Assembly: GCA_026770615.1 (NCBI GenBank)
Contig: MU631774.1
Span: 1 to 46,403, forward strand
Direction of reading: 5' to 3'
Length of the DNA: 46,403 bases
DNA from: Pavlovales sp. CCMP2436
Taxonomy: Eukaryota; Haptophyta; Pavlovophyceae; Pavlovales
The first letter of the stretch is position 1; every line of letters begins with the position of its first letter. The position numbers were made by a program, and so were the translations under genes. Positions 1 through 9,743 of the stretch are shown piece by piece. Under the pieces are notes generated by a model. That model worked only from the letters and a program-made list of their open reading frames with translations, was not told the DNA's origin and made no database searches.

Positions 1-287
1 CTACATTTACAGGAAGAAAGCTGAGGGCAGCAGCCCCAAAATCCCGACGTAACAGTCTGAATCCGGCTCTGCGCCCGGACTGGTTATCAACCACTGACAG
101 TCCAGTCAGTGTCTGCGGCCAGACCAGCACCACGCTGGATCCGTAGCCTGACACAGGCTAAAAAAGATGCGCGCAGCCCTAGTAGTGAACACACCCTCTC
201 ATTCTCAGAGCCAATAAAGCTGTTGGCCAGGAGTTATGGCCAAAACCATTTTATTAGTTCCTTACATACTTCTGAAATATATTTATG
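1..287. other. No gene seen; left edge of window
   Basis: I see no supported reading frame, RNA gene or clear repeat here. The stretch ends in an AT-rich segment that leads into the dispersed repeat at 288. Confidence 0.4.
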
Positions 288-405
288 ATAGGGATTCAAG
301 CTTGCGTCTGACTGTTCTGAATGTTGTGCTGGTCTGAGCGCTGTGTCGCCCATTGCCTGCTGCGTGCCTTAGTCGGCTGCGCTGACTTGGGCACCCACAA
401 ACTAT
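288..405 (+). repeat. Dispersed repeat C (GATAGGGATTCAAGC family)
   Basis: This block contains GATAGGGATTCAAGC followed by GCGTCTGACTGTTCTGAATG and a GC-rich part ending near GTGCCTTAGTCGGCTGCG. Near-identical copies lie at 41430-41548 and 30585-30637, an inverted copy lies in the left Copia LTR (about 12680-12765), and its edge is seen beside the first gap. Related half-units are at 29905-29935 and 41673-41772. It codes for nothing visible. Confidence 0.75.
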
Positions 406-609
406 TTAGCGCGGTGGATGTCGTACTGCGCGCTCCGAACGCATTCAAGCCGTCTGGCTAGTTAGAGCGGCGGACGTTGTACTGCGCGCCCCAAGAGTGC
501 CGAGCCCGCCTGCAGCCGGCGTAAGCGGTGAGCAGCCGTGCGCAACGGCGGGCGCGTAGCGCGCCAAGCTCGCGATGGACCCGCCTGCATCTGATCGGGG
601 ACGCTTCAC

Positions 610-918
610 TCACTCACGCTTCTGCTGGCCGAAATCCTCATCGTGCAGGTCGGCATCTTCAATGTTGTCAGCGTCCTGGAAGCTGAACGGGTCACCTGCG
701 CCCTGCGCCCGTGACCGCACGCCCCTGTGCTGGACGCACCCGTCGATATGGCGCTTCATGTGCTTAGCCAGCGTAGTCGGGTAGTCGTGCCACATTTGCA
801 CGTCGTATAGCCCTTGGCTGACATCAAGGGCGTGACGCGCGCCCTTGCTGATCGCCTTTGCTCCCGTAGACGCGGCGCTTAATTGCAGCGTGAGCCCCTT
901 GCTCACGTGATTACGCTG
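610..918 (-). CDS. Possible small gene or terminal exon, function unknown
   Basis: The minus-strand frame of about 98 codons ends at TGA (610-612). It has a non-repetitive composition, with a stretch reading YPTTLAKHMKRHIDGC that resembles part of a zinc-finger (His/Cys spacing), and an acidic C-terminal part (DADNIEDADLHDEDF). There is no ATG at the 5' edge. A good 3' splice site (pyrimidine tract then CAG) sits just upstream at about 919, so this could be a last exon. It could also be a fragment of a transposase. No family is recognised. Confidence 0.3.
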   Translation of the reverse strand, partial: QRNHVSKGLTLQLSAASTGAKAISKGARHALDVSQGLYDVQMWHDYPTTLAKHMKRHIDGCVQHRGVRSRAQGAGDPFSFQDADNIEDADLHDEDFGQQKRE

Positions 919-1027
919 AAAAAAGTGCTTTAAAAGGCCAAAAACGGCTTAAAAAGGGCCCCAAAAAATCATCGCAAGCGAAAAGGCCTCCGGCGGGGCC
1001 CTCCCGGGGGGCCCTCCGGGGGCCCTG

Positions 1028-1120
1028 GAACAGATTCAAGAGCTGGCCTGGCAGCAGGGATGGTAGTGGTAGAGGAGGTGGTACAGGTGAGATTGATGGT
1101 GAACTCGTAGCGGATGCCAC
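1028..1120 (-). repeat. Dispersed repeat B fragment, coding-derived
   Basis: On the minus strand this encodes a peptide resembling YEFTTNLTSTTTIPAAR. The same peptide-coding block occurs at 39345-39472 and 42255-42380 on the plus strand, at 24133-24265 on the minus strand, and in part at 10575 and 21620. The flanking 911-1545 region is open in several frames with Ala/Arg-rich low-complexity translation, and I cannot choose a frame. Confidence 0.5.
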
Positions 1121-1552
1121 AGGCCGGCACGGCGGCCTGCGTGATCGGCGCGGCGGTAGGCGCGGCGGTCTGCGCGGTGGTAGGCGCGGCCGGCGCGGCG
1201 GTCGGCGCGTCGTCGTATGCGCGCGCGACGGCCTGCACGGTCTGCTCTGCGGGCCTGGCGGCCGGTGCGGCCGGCTCGAGCGCGGCGGGCGCTGCCGCGA
1301 AGCCTGAGAAGACACTCTTGAGGGCCCCCACACGCCGGCCACGCTGGCCGCGCCGCCGCTCAGCGGCTCGGCATCGCGCTGCGGCTGCACCTCGCGCTCC
1401 GGCTTCGGACAGCTCGCGCTCTGCAACACAACGGCAAGGTGGGCTCAAACTTACAGCACAGCACCTCAGAATTACAGCACAGCACCTCAGACTTACGGTG
1501 AGTCTGAGATGTTCGCTGGACACGCGTGTCGGCTGGACACATTAGGAAACCC

Positions 1553-1562
1553 GCTATGAAAA
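1553..1562. other. 10-bp target-site duplication, left
   Basis: GCTATGAAAA is repeated exactly and in the same orientation at 6461-6470, directly outside the two inverted termini. A 9-11 bp duplication is typical of Mutator-like elements. Confidence 0.85.
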
Positions 1563-2345
1563 CGGCTCCCGTAATGCGAGCCCGTCTAATTCCGAGTTAG
1601 TCTCGGAATACGGGCTCGAGACAGTCTAATTCGGAGTCCGTCTCCGTGCCAGCGTGTTACTCGGAGCCCTTCGCAGGCCTCGCACTTGGCAGCGCTGCGC
1701 CCGCACTTGGCAGAGCGCTGCGCAGAGCGAGCGCAACGCGATGTTCGCGTTCTTGGGCCTCGGCAGAAGCGGGCCGGCGGCGGCGGCGCGCGGCGCGCCC
1801 TCATCGCAGCCGCCCACCGAGGCGCTCCCCTAGCCGCACTGCCCGGCGCTGTCGCGCGTGGCCTCGTCGGCGGCGTCGCCGCGTCGCTCGTCGCTCGCTC
1901 GGCCGCCGCTCAACTCGCCGGCGGCGTCGCCGCTTCGCTCGACGCTCGCTCGGTCGCCGCACAGCTCGCCGCGCCACGGCACGCTGCACCCCCGCTCGCC
2001 GGGCGGAGGACTGTCGCCCTTGCCGTCACCGCTCCGCGCGTCGCTCGAGCCGGCTCCGCAGCGCACGACGCCGGCTCCGGCTGCTGCTCCGGATGCTGCT
2101 CCGGCTGAGGCGCCCCCGGCGCCCGCGGATGTGCGCTGCTCATTCGAGGTGGTCGACGCGCTGTTCCGCAAGGTGGTCGACCGCCCCGACGACCTGCCGG
2201 TGGGTCCGTGGGAGTCGTTCGAGCATGCACGAGCCGCGCTGCAACATTGGGCGTCGAGCAAGGGCTTCAAGCTCGTCAAGCCGGCCACAGGCACAGGGGC
2301 TACCTATTTTGCTCGTTCAGCAGGGCGACGAATCTCGCGTCTAGA
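1563..2345 (+). repeat. Left terminal inverted repeat of the MULE
   Basis: This is an inverted copy of 5660-6460. It keeps the 5' flank, the Met-Phe-Ala-Phe start and the Ala/Pro/Ser-rich N-terminal coding part, but the match weakens after about 2280 (a short deletion, then divergence) in the middle of the FAR1 domain. It is not expected to make a functional protein, although a promoter in it could fire inwards. Confidence 0.8.
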
Positions 2346-2631
2346 CACTAGTCCGGCGGCGTGACGCGTACTTGGCTCTTGTCTATATAGTTAAATATGA
2401 CGTCAGTGGCGTGGGCCAGGTCTGAGGTCCCTATATATATGTGATTTTGACACGTGTATCTTAAGACTAAGTTCACTTAAGTAAAACGTTAACTAGCCAC
2501 TAACTACAACTAGCACACCCAGTCCCCAGGACAAGTAAGTGCGGCCGGAGTGTCCGCACATCAGCCCCTTTCGTGAGCGCCCTTCCTGCGAGCCTGCGCC
2601 ACCTTCCCGGGCTTAGGCTTGTGCGTCGGGT
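2346..2631. other. Internal noncoding part of the MULE, 3' of the gene
   Basis: This AT-richer stretch lies between the left terminal repeat and the transposase stop codon. It would hold the 3' UTR. I see no clear polyadenylation signal on the minus strand and no other gene. Confidence 0.5.
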
Positions 2632-5600
2632 TCAAAATGGTGCGAGCCTGCGGGGTGGGTCGTGCTTCCCCGAGGGTCCGGCCCCGCCCACGGCCTCCGT
2701 GTGCGCAGCCTCCTCCTCCTCCTCCTCCTCATCGATTACTCGCGCAGTCGCGACGGCCTTTTTGGCGCGCTTCGACGCACCTGCACCGCAAGGCACATGC
2801 AGGCGCGTCGGGTGAGCGAGATCAGCGTCATTGTCAAAACAAGCGCTCGCGCGAGGCCGGGCTGGGAGCAGAGCCACGCGCGCTGGGAGCAGAGCCGTGC
2901 GTACCTTTTGGGGCGAGCTGTTTGAACTTGAGCATGTGAGCGACGAGGAGGTCGATGGTCTCCTCGCTGCCCGCGTACAACTCGGCGATGGGGCGAAATT
3001 GCGCGACCGCGTACGCCCCGAGCTCCGAGCGAGTGAAGACGTCGCGTGCGTCTTGTCCGTGCCTGCGGCCCGCCAGGTTGGCATGAAAGATGTCGCGCTA
3101 CTGCTGCCGGACGGCTGCAGCAACCGCAAGCACGTCGTGCGACTCCTTCAGCCACACGGGCGTGATGGTATTTTTGATGTTGAACGCGAGAGAGTGGATC
3201 TCGGACATGTCGTGTGTCGCCAGAGGTAGTTCCAGATCCCCAGTTGGTGGCAACATGGGAGGCCCGAGCAGTTAGGCTGCTGGCACGGGCTGCGAGAGGG
3301 GAGGGGGGGGAGGGGTGGGGTGTGTGATTAACATTACCTATTACTGATGCCTTTTTTTGCTACAAATAGCCCGGGTGAATTGCAAATTTTGAGCAGTAGG
3401 AAGAGATCATGATATTGGCTTGAGAAATTTTTAATTTTTAATTATAACAAGTTTATTTTTTTTCTGCAAATATGACATAGACTATTATTATGATTCTAGC
3501 ACACACAAAAAACTTTGACCAATAAGTAATATTATTACTACTATCATTTGCATTGCATTGCATTATATTACAATTACAATGATAATGATAATAACTATAC
3601 CTATACCTATCATTAGTATGAGTATTCATAATACTATAATACTACCACTACTACTATTATTTTAGTATTGCTATTATTCTTGTTAACAATAGCACGGGTG
3701 ATTTGCTATTAACAATAGGATGAAATGATGATCGGAGTTTAGTGATTTTGTTTTGTTTTGTTATTACAAAAATAATATTTCATTATTTCTGAAAACAAGA
3801 CTGAGACTATTATGAATATGATTACGTCTCTACACACACACAAAAAAAAGGCTAGCGCGCACCTCGGGTACGAGGATCTTTGCGAGCTGGTCATGCACCA
3901 CGATGCTGACGCAAGCGGCGTCCTACGTGAGAGGTGCGGGGCAGAGAGTGTGAGTGCAGGTCCGCGTGTGGACGATGGTGGGGGTAAGCGCGGGGCGGTG
4001 CAGCTCTCACCTGCACGAGAACGCGGCGGTGCGCCGCAATAAACTTGCGCATGACGCGGTTCGACTCAAACTCAGAGAGTTTCTCGAGGAGCTTGGCTAG
4101 CTTGTCCGAGGCGCTGATGATGTTGCAGAGCGCGCTGATGATCACTTCGGCGCGCTGTGTGGAGTGCACGTCCAGCGTGAGGTGCTCCCACGTCCAGCGC
4201 GCAGCCCAGCGCAGGGCCCGCGTGCCCAGCGCCCGGAGCCACTCGAAGGCGAGCTGGCGCGTCTTTTGGTCGCAGCATGTGGACGCCAGCGCGAGCGTGG
4301 TGAGCTCGGCCCACTCCGTTGCTGTGCGAAAGGGGGGGGGGAGTGAGCTGGCGGCGTGTGCGCGCGGAGGAGCGGGGCGTGCGCGGCGGGGTGCAGCTCG
4401 CGCGGCTGCGCTGACCGAAGTTCGCGCGGGTGCTGCTGTCCGACAGCTTCGCGATGCGCCAGAATCTGTTGACGAAGGCGTGCCACGCCGTGCGGTCCGC
4501 ACCAAAGAGCTTGCTCATGTGCTTGAAGATGTTGGTGTAAATGTGGTAGAGGCAGAAGAGGTGCACGGTGCCGTCGCCGAAGACCAGCGCGATCGCGCTG
4601 TGCATGCCCGGGTCGCCACCTGTGAAGATGACCGTTGGCGCCCCGAGGTGCTTTTAGAACTGCGCGAAAGCCCGAATGAAGGCCTCCTTCGGCTCACCTG
4701 GCGGGACCTATGAAATTATAATTTCGATGATAATTATAGAATGAGAATGAGAATAATAATTACAATAATTATAGTGACTATAGAAATTATAGTAATTATT
4801 ATTATTATTGTTATTATCATAATCATAATCATAATCATTAGCATTATTGTTATCATCATCATCATTATTATTACAAGGAGAGGGGGGTAGGGGCGGGGGT
4901 GAGCCCAAGTCTAAATATTATAAATAAATAAATAAAATACCAGGGAGAAGGAGATGATCTGCGTGTCGCCGTTGTGATCGACGATCGTCCAGCAGCCGAG
5001 CTTGAGCTTGTACTTGTTGGTCCCATGCTTGGTGTCGTAGAGCACGCACTTCGCGTCGCGCAGCGAGCTCCAGTTTTTTAGGCCGTTCTCGTTGACCCAG
5101 AACACACACTCGAGCTCGACTTCCATGCTGAGCTTCACCTCGTACGGGAGGCCCAGCTCGACCTCGCACCTCTTGAGCTCGGCCACAAACTTGTCCGCGT
5201 CGAACTCGCTGGCCTCGACCCCGTCACGGCAGAAGGCGTTATAGACATCTACAGGTTAAGGGAAGGGGGGGGGGGGGGTGAGGGTAAGGGTAGGGGGTCA
5301 GGGTTTGTGTTGGGGTTCGAGGGTTGGGGTAGGAGTTGTGCGCACTTACCGTCTAGCGTCCACGTCATCGCGAGCCCCTGCTTGTTGGCCTCGCTTTTCA
5401 GCACCCGGTCGATCACGGCTGCGGAGAGGCCGGCGCTCCGGTTGATCCGCGCGATTTCGTGGAGCTGAGGCGGGATTTTGACCCCCGTGGGCAGGACAAT
5501 CCCGTCGTGGTTGTTGATGGCAGCGAGCGTCATGTCGAACTAGTGCTGCGAGTGCGTGTCGTTCACATGGAGCAACGTCCAGCCCTGCTTGGTGTCCTCG

Positions 5601-6286
5601 AGGTGGAACCGGAAGCTGCACTTAAACCCATGCGCGCTCATGCACGAGGATTTCCGCTTGCCGGTCGACGTCGAGCTCGTCGCCTTGCTGAACGAGCAGT
5701 AGAGGTAGCCCTTGCGGCCAGCTTTGGTCGTGGCCGCCTTGATCTCGCTCCACTTGACGAGCTTGAAGCCCTTGCTCGACGCCCAATGTTGCAGCGCGGC
5801 TCGTGCATGCTCGAACGACTCCCACGGACCCACCGGCAGGTCGTCGGGGCGGTCGACCACCGTGCGGAACAGCGCGTCGACAACCTCGAATGAGCGGCGC
5901 ACGTCCGCGGGCGCCCCATCTGGGGTAGCAGCCGGGCCAGCAGCCGGAGCCGGCGTCGTGCGCTGCGGAGCCGGCTCGGGCGATGAGCGGCTCGGCGACA
6001 GCACGGGCGGCAGTCCTCCGCCCGGCGAGCGGGGTCGCAGCGTGCCGTGACGCGGCGAGCTATGCGGCGACGGAGCGAGCGTCGAGCGGAGCGGCGACGC
6101 CGCCGGCAAGTTGAGCGGCGGCCGAGCGAGCGACGACGAGCGGCGCGGCGTCGCCGCCGGCGAGGCCACGCGCGACAGCGCCGGGCGGTGCGGCGAGGGG
6201 AGCGCCTCGGTGGGCGGCTGCGATGAGGGCGCGCCGCGCGCCGCCGCCGCTGGCCCGCTCCTGCCGAGGCCCAAGAACGCGAACAT
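2632..6286 (-). CDS. FAR1-MULE transposase, seven exons, four in-frame TAR codons
   Basis: Exons by GT-AG sites: 6286-5350, 5248-4941, 4707-4416, 4321-4011, 3922-3863, 3289-2905, 2780-2632. They sum to 2,442 nt, exactly 814 codons with the final TGA. The N-terminus is Ala/Pro/Ser-rich. A FAR1-type zinc-binding domain lies near residues 150-250. The DDE transposase core follows: first Asp in YDTKHGTN (about 385), second in TGGDPGMHSAI (about 447), then HLFCLYHIYTN, and Glu in STQRAEVI (about 571). The C-terminus has a Glu run and basic clusters; no SWIM finger is seen. In-frame TAG or TAA occur at 5540-5542, 4654-4656, 3272-3274 and 3098-3100, with no internal TGA. Upstream GTG codons were ignored in favour of the ATG at 6286. 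It is either recently inactivated or intact under a code that reads TAR as sense. Confidence 0.8.
3303..3862 (-). other. AT-rich intron of the MULE transposase
   Basis: This 0.57-kb intron (3862-3290) is unusually AT-rich with many ATT, TTA and ATA repeats, unlike the GC-rich exons. A similar but shorter AT-rich intron lies at 4708-4940 and contains ATT/AAT microsatellites. The other introns are C-rich. Confidence 0.6.
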
Positions 6287-6460
6287 CGCGTTGCGCTCGC
6301 TCTGCGCAGCGCTCTGCCAAGTGCGGGCGCAGCGCTGCCAAGTGCGAGGCCTGCGAAGGGCTCCGAGTAACACGCTGGCACGGAGACGGACTCCGAATTA
6401 GACCGTCTCGAGCCCGTATTCCGAGACTGACTCGGAATTAGACGGGCATTACGGGAGCCA

Positions 6461-6470
6461 GCTATGAAAA
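6461..6470. other. 10-bp target-site duplication, right
   Basis: GCTATGAAAA is identical to 1553-1562 and sits immediately outside the right terminus of the MULE. Confidence 0.85.
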
Positions 6471-7030
6471 TGTGTTTTTCTATTTCAGAGAACCCGGCCG
6501 TGCACACTGCGGGGACTCGGTTTCCAGCCGCGCCGCGCCTTGGAGGAGGGGCCGCTGGGTCGTGAGCGGCTCTGGCGCTCGCAGAGGGTGCTCGCCGAGC
6601 CCACCATGTCGATTTTGAGGCGCGCAGGTGCGGCCGTCGCGCCTTCCGTTCGCCTGAGGTGGGGAACGCTGAGGCGGGTCTTCGGAAGAGAAGGGCAAAC
6701 AGCTCGCCTATGAGGCGCGCGACGGTTATCCCGTCCCTGGGAGGGCCCAGGGACCGGGAGAAGGCTCGGGGAATCGTGGCGCGCCTCATGGGCGAGCTGT
6801 GTGCCCTTCTCATCCGAAGACCCGCCTCAGCGTTCCCCACCTCAGGCGAACGAGGGCGCAAAGGCCGCACCTGCGCGCTTCAAAGTCGACATGGTGGGGT
6901 CGGCAAGCACCCCCTCTGAGCGCCAGGGCCGCTCACAACCCAGCGGCCCCACCTCCGAGGCGCGGCTTGGCTGTAAACCGAGTTCCCGCGGTGTGCACGG
7001 CCGGGTTCTCTAAAAGAGAAAAACACACCA
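6471..7030. repeat. Palindromic foldback element, copy 1
   Basis: The sequence folds on itself. The left arm (about 6473-6735) reads the inverse of the right arm (about 6765-7030), from the outer GTGTTTTTCT/AGAAAAACAC ends to a centre near 6750. Conserved pairs include GCCTATGAGGCGCGCGAC with its complement, and the CCCGCCTCAGCGTTCCCC block. A related palindrome is at 35265-35925. The open frames on both strands mirror each other and are not genes. Confidence 0.8.
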
Positions 7031-7084
7031 TTTTTTTAACATATAATTAATAAAATTATTTATTCGCTCTTATATTTTATTCAC

Positions 7085-7225
7085 AGTGGGCGATACTCGG
7101 CAACCCAAATGCGCCTCGGGGGGTTGGCGAATGAGCCCTGGCTTTTCAGCCAACGGGGACGTCGGGAAGGCCCCCATACGTAGCCGTTATAAGGAAAGTG
7201 ACCGGACTTATGGCTGAGGCACCTT
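7085..7225. repeat. Outer arm sequence shared with foldback copy 2
   Basis: This block (AGTGGGCG, CCCAAATGCGC, CTTTTCAGCC, GACGTC, CCATA in that order) matches the right outer arm of the larger foldback element at 35930-36061. Here only the right arm is present; no left counterpart is seen on the other side of the palindrome or of the MULE. Confidence 0.55.
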
Positions 7226-7275
7226 GAGAGGCAAACGAGGTGGGCTCCGACCGTCGAGGAGGGTTCTATTCGACA

Positions 7276-8157
7276 TCAGCTATCGACATCTAGCGCGCAG
7301 GTGTGACCACTGTATACTTCTTCGTCCCGGCCATCACTTTCTCCACTCGCCAGTGCAGAATCGCGCCACTAATTTGGATTTCGACCCTTCGGGATGTCGG
7401 ACATATTTCGGAGACTTTGCTCGGCCTTCATAATGCCCGCGTTCAGGCAGTAGTTCTTCGGAAGGTTCGGGAGCACGCAGTCGGCCGCGCCGAGCTTGCG
7501 CTCGTACAGCTTGATCAGCGACAGCAGGCCCCACGTTGGTACGAGCATCGCATGGGTGCCTCCGCATCTGCACCTGCCGACCACGCTGCTGGCGTCGCAA
7601 CTCCCCTCTGATTGAGTCCGTTTCATCCCCCAACAATCGAGGCGTACGAGGTTTGGCCTGCAGGCCATTTGGCCGGAGCGTATGGCGCGCGTGAGCAGGG
7701 AGCCTAGGTGCGACAGCAGCCGCTCTGGTTGGATGATCCTCCAGTCATCCTCTAAGATGAGGACAGTTCCTGAGAACGTCCTGGGAGGGCGGGTCGAGTT
7801 GGACCGTTGCTGTGCTTGATGCTCCGCCAAGTATGCGCGGAGCACCGCCAGCTTGGACATGAGGCAGCCTGCCGCACCCGTGAGCCTAGCCATCTGCCAA
7901 CCGGGTGTTTGCCAACGATTAGGCAGCAGCGATTTCGCCTCATCGAAGCTCACGCGCGGGCCCACGAAGCGCTGTACAGGTACCGGCAGGTTGGCCAGGT
8001 TGCGCTCCATGACCCGCCGGCGGTCCTTGCGGTGGTCCATGTTGATGTAGATCACCCGCGAGAGTGCGATGCCGTTTATACAGCCATCGACCACCGGTGC
8101 GGCGCCGACGGTGGTTGCGAGCCGAACAGCGCACGCGAGGTAGAGAGCCAGCCGCAT
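7276..8157 (-). CDS. Glycosyltransferase family 25-like protein (secretory)
   Basis: The frame starts at ATG (8155-8157) with a hydrophobic N-terminus (LALYLACAVRLATTVG) that looks like a signal peptide or anchor. It has the GT25 pattern: IYINMDHRKDRRRVME near residue 36, a GCLMSKLAVLRAYLA block in the middle, LILEDDW as the metal/nucleotide-sugar acidic motif near residue 140, and a late AEQSLRNMSDI block. GT25 enzymes transfer sugar, often galactose, in the secretory pathway or in bacterial LPS synthesis; the substrate here is unknown. With TAG as a stop (7369-7371) it is 262 aa, normal for a single GT25 domain. If TAG is sense it runs 30 codons further to TGA at 7276-7278. It faces away from the gene at 8443. 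Confidence 0.7.
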
Positions 8158-8442
8158 TCCACAACAGGGTTATGAAGCTCCCTTGAGTCGAGAAGCGGAG
8201 TCGAGAGAGAACTAGGCGTAGAAGTCACACGGGCGAGCGACTCGACGGAGCGAGGCGACAACACGAGCAGGCGAGAGACTCCTAGACAAGGTCACGAGAC
8301 CTGAACTTCAGCCGGCGGAGGCTCCATACTTTAGAACTAAGTAATTTGAAATTCAGTTGGGGGCCAAGATTTCCTGGGCCGCACCGCGCGCGAGCGTGGG
8401 CACCCGCGACGAGGTCATGAGGCTGATCACGGGCGTGGCGGG
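8158..8442. promoter_or_regulatory. Divergent intergenic region between GT25 and the 8443 gene
   Basis: This 285-bp gap separates two genes transcribed away from each other, so it should hold both promoters. It contains repeated GAGTCGAG/GCGAG-type motifs near 8183-8290. I see no convincing TATA box. Confidence 0.3.
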
Positions 8443-9432
8443 ATGTGGAGGAAAACGAGCTCGGCTGACAACGCCGTGCCGCGCGCGCCGTCAACGGCGT
8501 GCGCGACCGCGGCTGACAAGTCCGGGGTCGAGCTACTCGTCACACTGTGGCTCACCTGCAAGCCCGGACAGGGCGTGCGAGTGGATCCGCGGTGGAACGC
8601 GGGTGGCTACGCGTACGCCGTTGGGCGGAGCGTCGAGAAGCGTGCGCCGCGGGAGTGGAACTCGGGCGCGTGCGGCGTGGCTGCGGCTGGCGACAACTGG
8701 AGTGCGCGTGTGGCGGCAATCATCGGTATTTTGGCGACGGAGCTTCCGGACGACGTCGACTTCACGATCGCGCCGTGGTTCACGAACGGGGGGCGCGCGA
8801 TGTTCGTGCTCACCGCCCGCGTCGCCTTCGCGCCGCGGCGGCAGCGGTCGCCGGGTGGCCAGTCCCACGGGGGCAAGGCTTCGCGCGCCAGGCGTGGTGC
8901 AGCTCAGGCGGCCGCGCGCGCGCCCGCTGACACGGCTGCTGCGGGGCCGGTAGTGCAACCTACAGGCCCCACAGTGGCCGCTGCAACGGGTGTGGTAGCG
9001 GTCGCGCCCGCTGGCGCGCGCGATGACGCGGCTGCCGCGGGGTTGGTGGTGCCGCCTACAGGCCCCAAGTTGGCCGTGGCAACGGGTGTGGCAGCGGTCG
9101 CGGCCATAGTGGCGTCTGCGGCAAATCCGGCCGCCGAGGAGTCGGTAGTGCCGTCTATCGGCACCGCGGCACCGCTAGATTTGCCGCAGGCGCTGCTCTC
9201 GCCCCCGCACATGCCACTGCTGCTGCACAGTTTGAAGCGCCTCGCGAGTGACGCCTTTCCATCAGTCAGTATGCCGTTGCTGAATGTTGGCAAGGCTTTG
9301 GTTTCGAGGATGCTGCATGCGTGGGCGGCAGTGAGCGGCCGGCGGCAGCCGCAACGGAGACGGGGCAATGACGACGGCGGCGACGGCGACAGTGGCAAGG
9401 ACATGGGCGTGATCGACAACTCAACGATGTAA
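8443..9432 (+). CDS. Unrecognised repeat-associated protein, family of two
   Basis: The 329-aa frame starts at ATG. Residues 1-140 form a conserved domain (CKPGQGVRVDPR, AYAVGR, EWNSGACGVAAAGD, then FVLTARVAFAP) that is matched position by position by the frame at 36958-37400 despite much nucleotide divergence, so it is real coding sequence. Residues 165-230 carry two diverged copies of an Ala/Val/Pro unit (VVQPTGPTVAAATG and VVPPTGPKLAVATG). The C-terminal LPQALLSPPHMPLLLH region also has a counterpart in the second copy. The end is Gly/Asp/Arg-rich. I do not recognise the family. The conserved 3' tail module suggests it is the product of a mobile element. Confidence 0.55.
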   Translation: MWRKTSSADNAVPRAPSTACATAADKSGVELLVTLWLTCKPGQGVRVDPRWNAGGYAYAVGRSVEKRAPREWNSGACGVAAAGDNWSARVAAIIGILATELPDDVDFTIAPWFTNGGRAMFVLTARVAFAPRRQRSPGGQSHGGKASRARRGAAQAAARAPADTAAAGPVVQPTGPTVAAATGVVAVAPAGARDDAAAAGLVVPPTGPKLAVATGVAAVAAIVASAANPAAEESVVPSIGTAAPLDLPQALLSPPHMPLLLHSLKRLASDAFPSVSMPLLNVGKALVSRMLHAWAAVSGRRQPQRRRGNDDGGDGDSGKDMGVIDNSTM

Positions 9433-9570
9433 TTTTTGTTAGTGATGGCTCTTCAACGAACGCGCTGGAGGTACCTGCTGGCACGGAGGATTCACCCCTC
9501 GGAGTAACTGACGTCGTTATGTACCGACGATGACGGAGCAGCTGTGACGGAGTCTCGAGCGGAATAAATT
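9433..9570 (+). repeat. Repeat A: conserved 3' tail module with AATAAA
   Basis: The block has TGACGTCGTTATG, ACCGACGATGACG, then CTCGAGCGGAATAAATTATA and an AT-rich end. Close copies end at about 23460, 30572, 38125 and 41070, with a diverged one near 26008-26040 and an inverted one in the Copia LTR (12783-12832). AATAAA sits at the same place in the better copies, so this looks like the 3' end of a transcribed retroelement. Confidence 0.7.
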
Positions 9571-9639
9571 ATATATAGATTTTTTTTTTCGACCCCCAAC
9601 CAAAACCAAACGGTCCGCACACACTGGGTATCGACTCGC

Positions 9640-9712
9640 ATGGGTAAGGACTAACGTCTGACGTCGACCAAGTCAGTGAATGAACAACACCTGTTGAACC
9701 ATGCTGAGCCGC

Positions 9713-9715
<3 letters not shown>
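9640..9715 (+). repeat. Dispersed repeat B, 3' part
   Basis: The block contains ACGTCGACCAAGTCAGTGAA and ends ACCATGCTGAGCCGCTATAT, followed by a TA microsatellite (9715-9742). Copies lie at 10575-10672, 21620-21702, 39345-39472 and 42255-42380, with an inverted copy at 24133-24265. Confidence 0.7.

Positions 9716-9741
<26 letters not shown>

Positions 9742-9743
<2 letters not shown>

Larger units (their letters stand above)
1563..6460 (-). mobile_element. Complete Mutator-like (MULE) DNA transposon
   Basis: The element has terminal inverted repeats beginning GGCTCCCGTAATG (left, from 1564) and ending CATTACGGGAGCC (right, to 6459), flanked by an identical 10-bp duplication. The left arm (1563-2345) and right arm (about 5660-6460) match for roughly 0.8 kb with small indels. 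The single gene runs leftwards from the right arm. Unusually, the right arm contains the promoter, the start codon and most of the FAR1-type DNA-binding domain, so the left arm is a non-functional inverted copy of the gene's 5' part. Conserved splice sites, phase-matching exons and an exact duplication argue for a fairly recent insertion. Confidence 0.85.

Noticed and set aside
2573..3229. Plus-strand frames over the 3' exons of the MULE gene
   Set aside because: The minus strand gives phase-matched exons 6 and 7 ending at TGA. The plus frames are shadows.
5638..6870. 410-codon minus-strand frame, Arg/Ser/Ala-rich
   Set aside because: It is an alternative frame over exon 1 of the MULE gene and runs across the target duplication into the palindrome. 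The real frame has the FAR1 domain and splice-matched exons.
7303..8175. Plus-strand frames opposite the GT25 gene
   Set aside because: The GT25 motifs are all on the minus strand; the plus frames have no domain.
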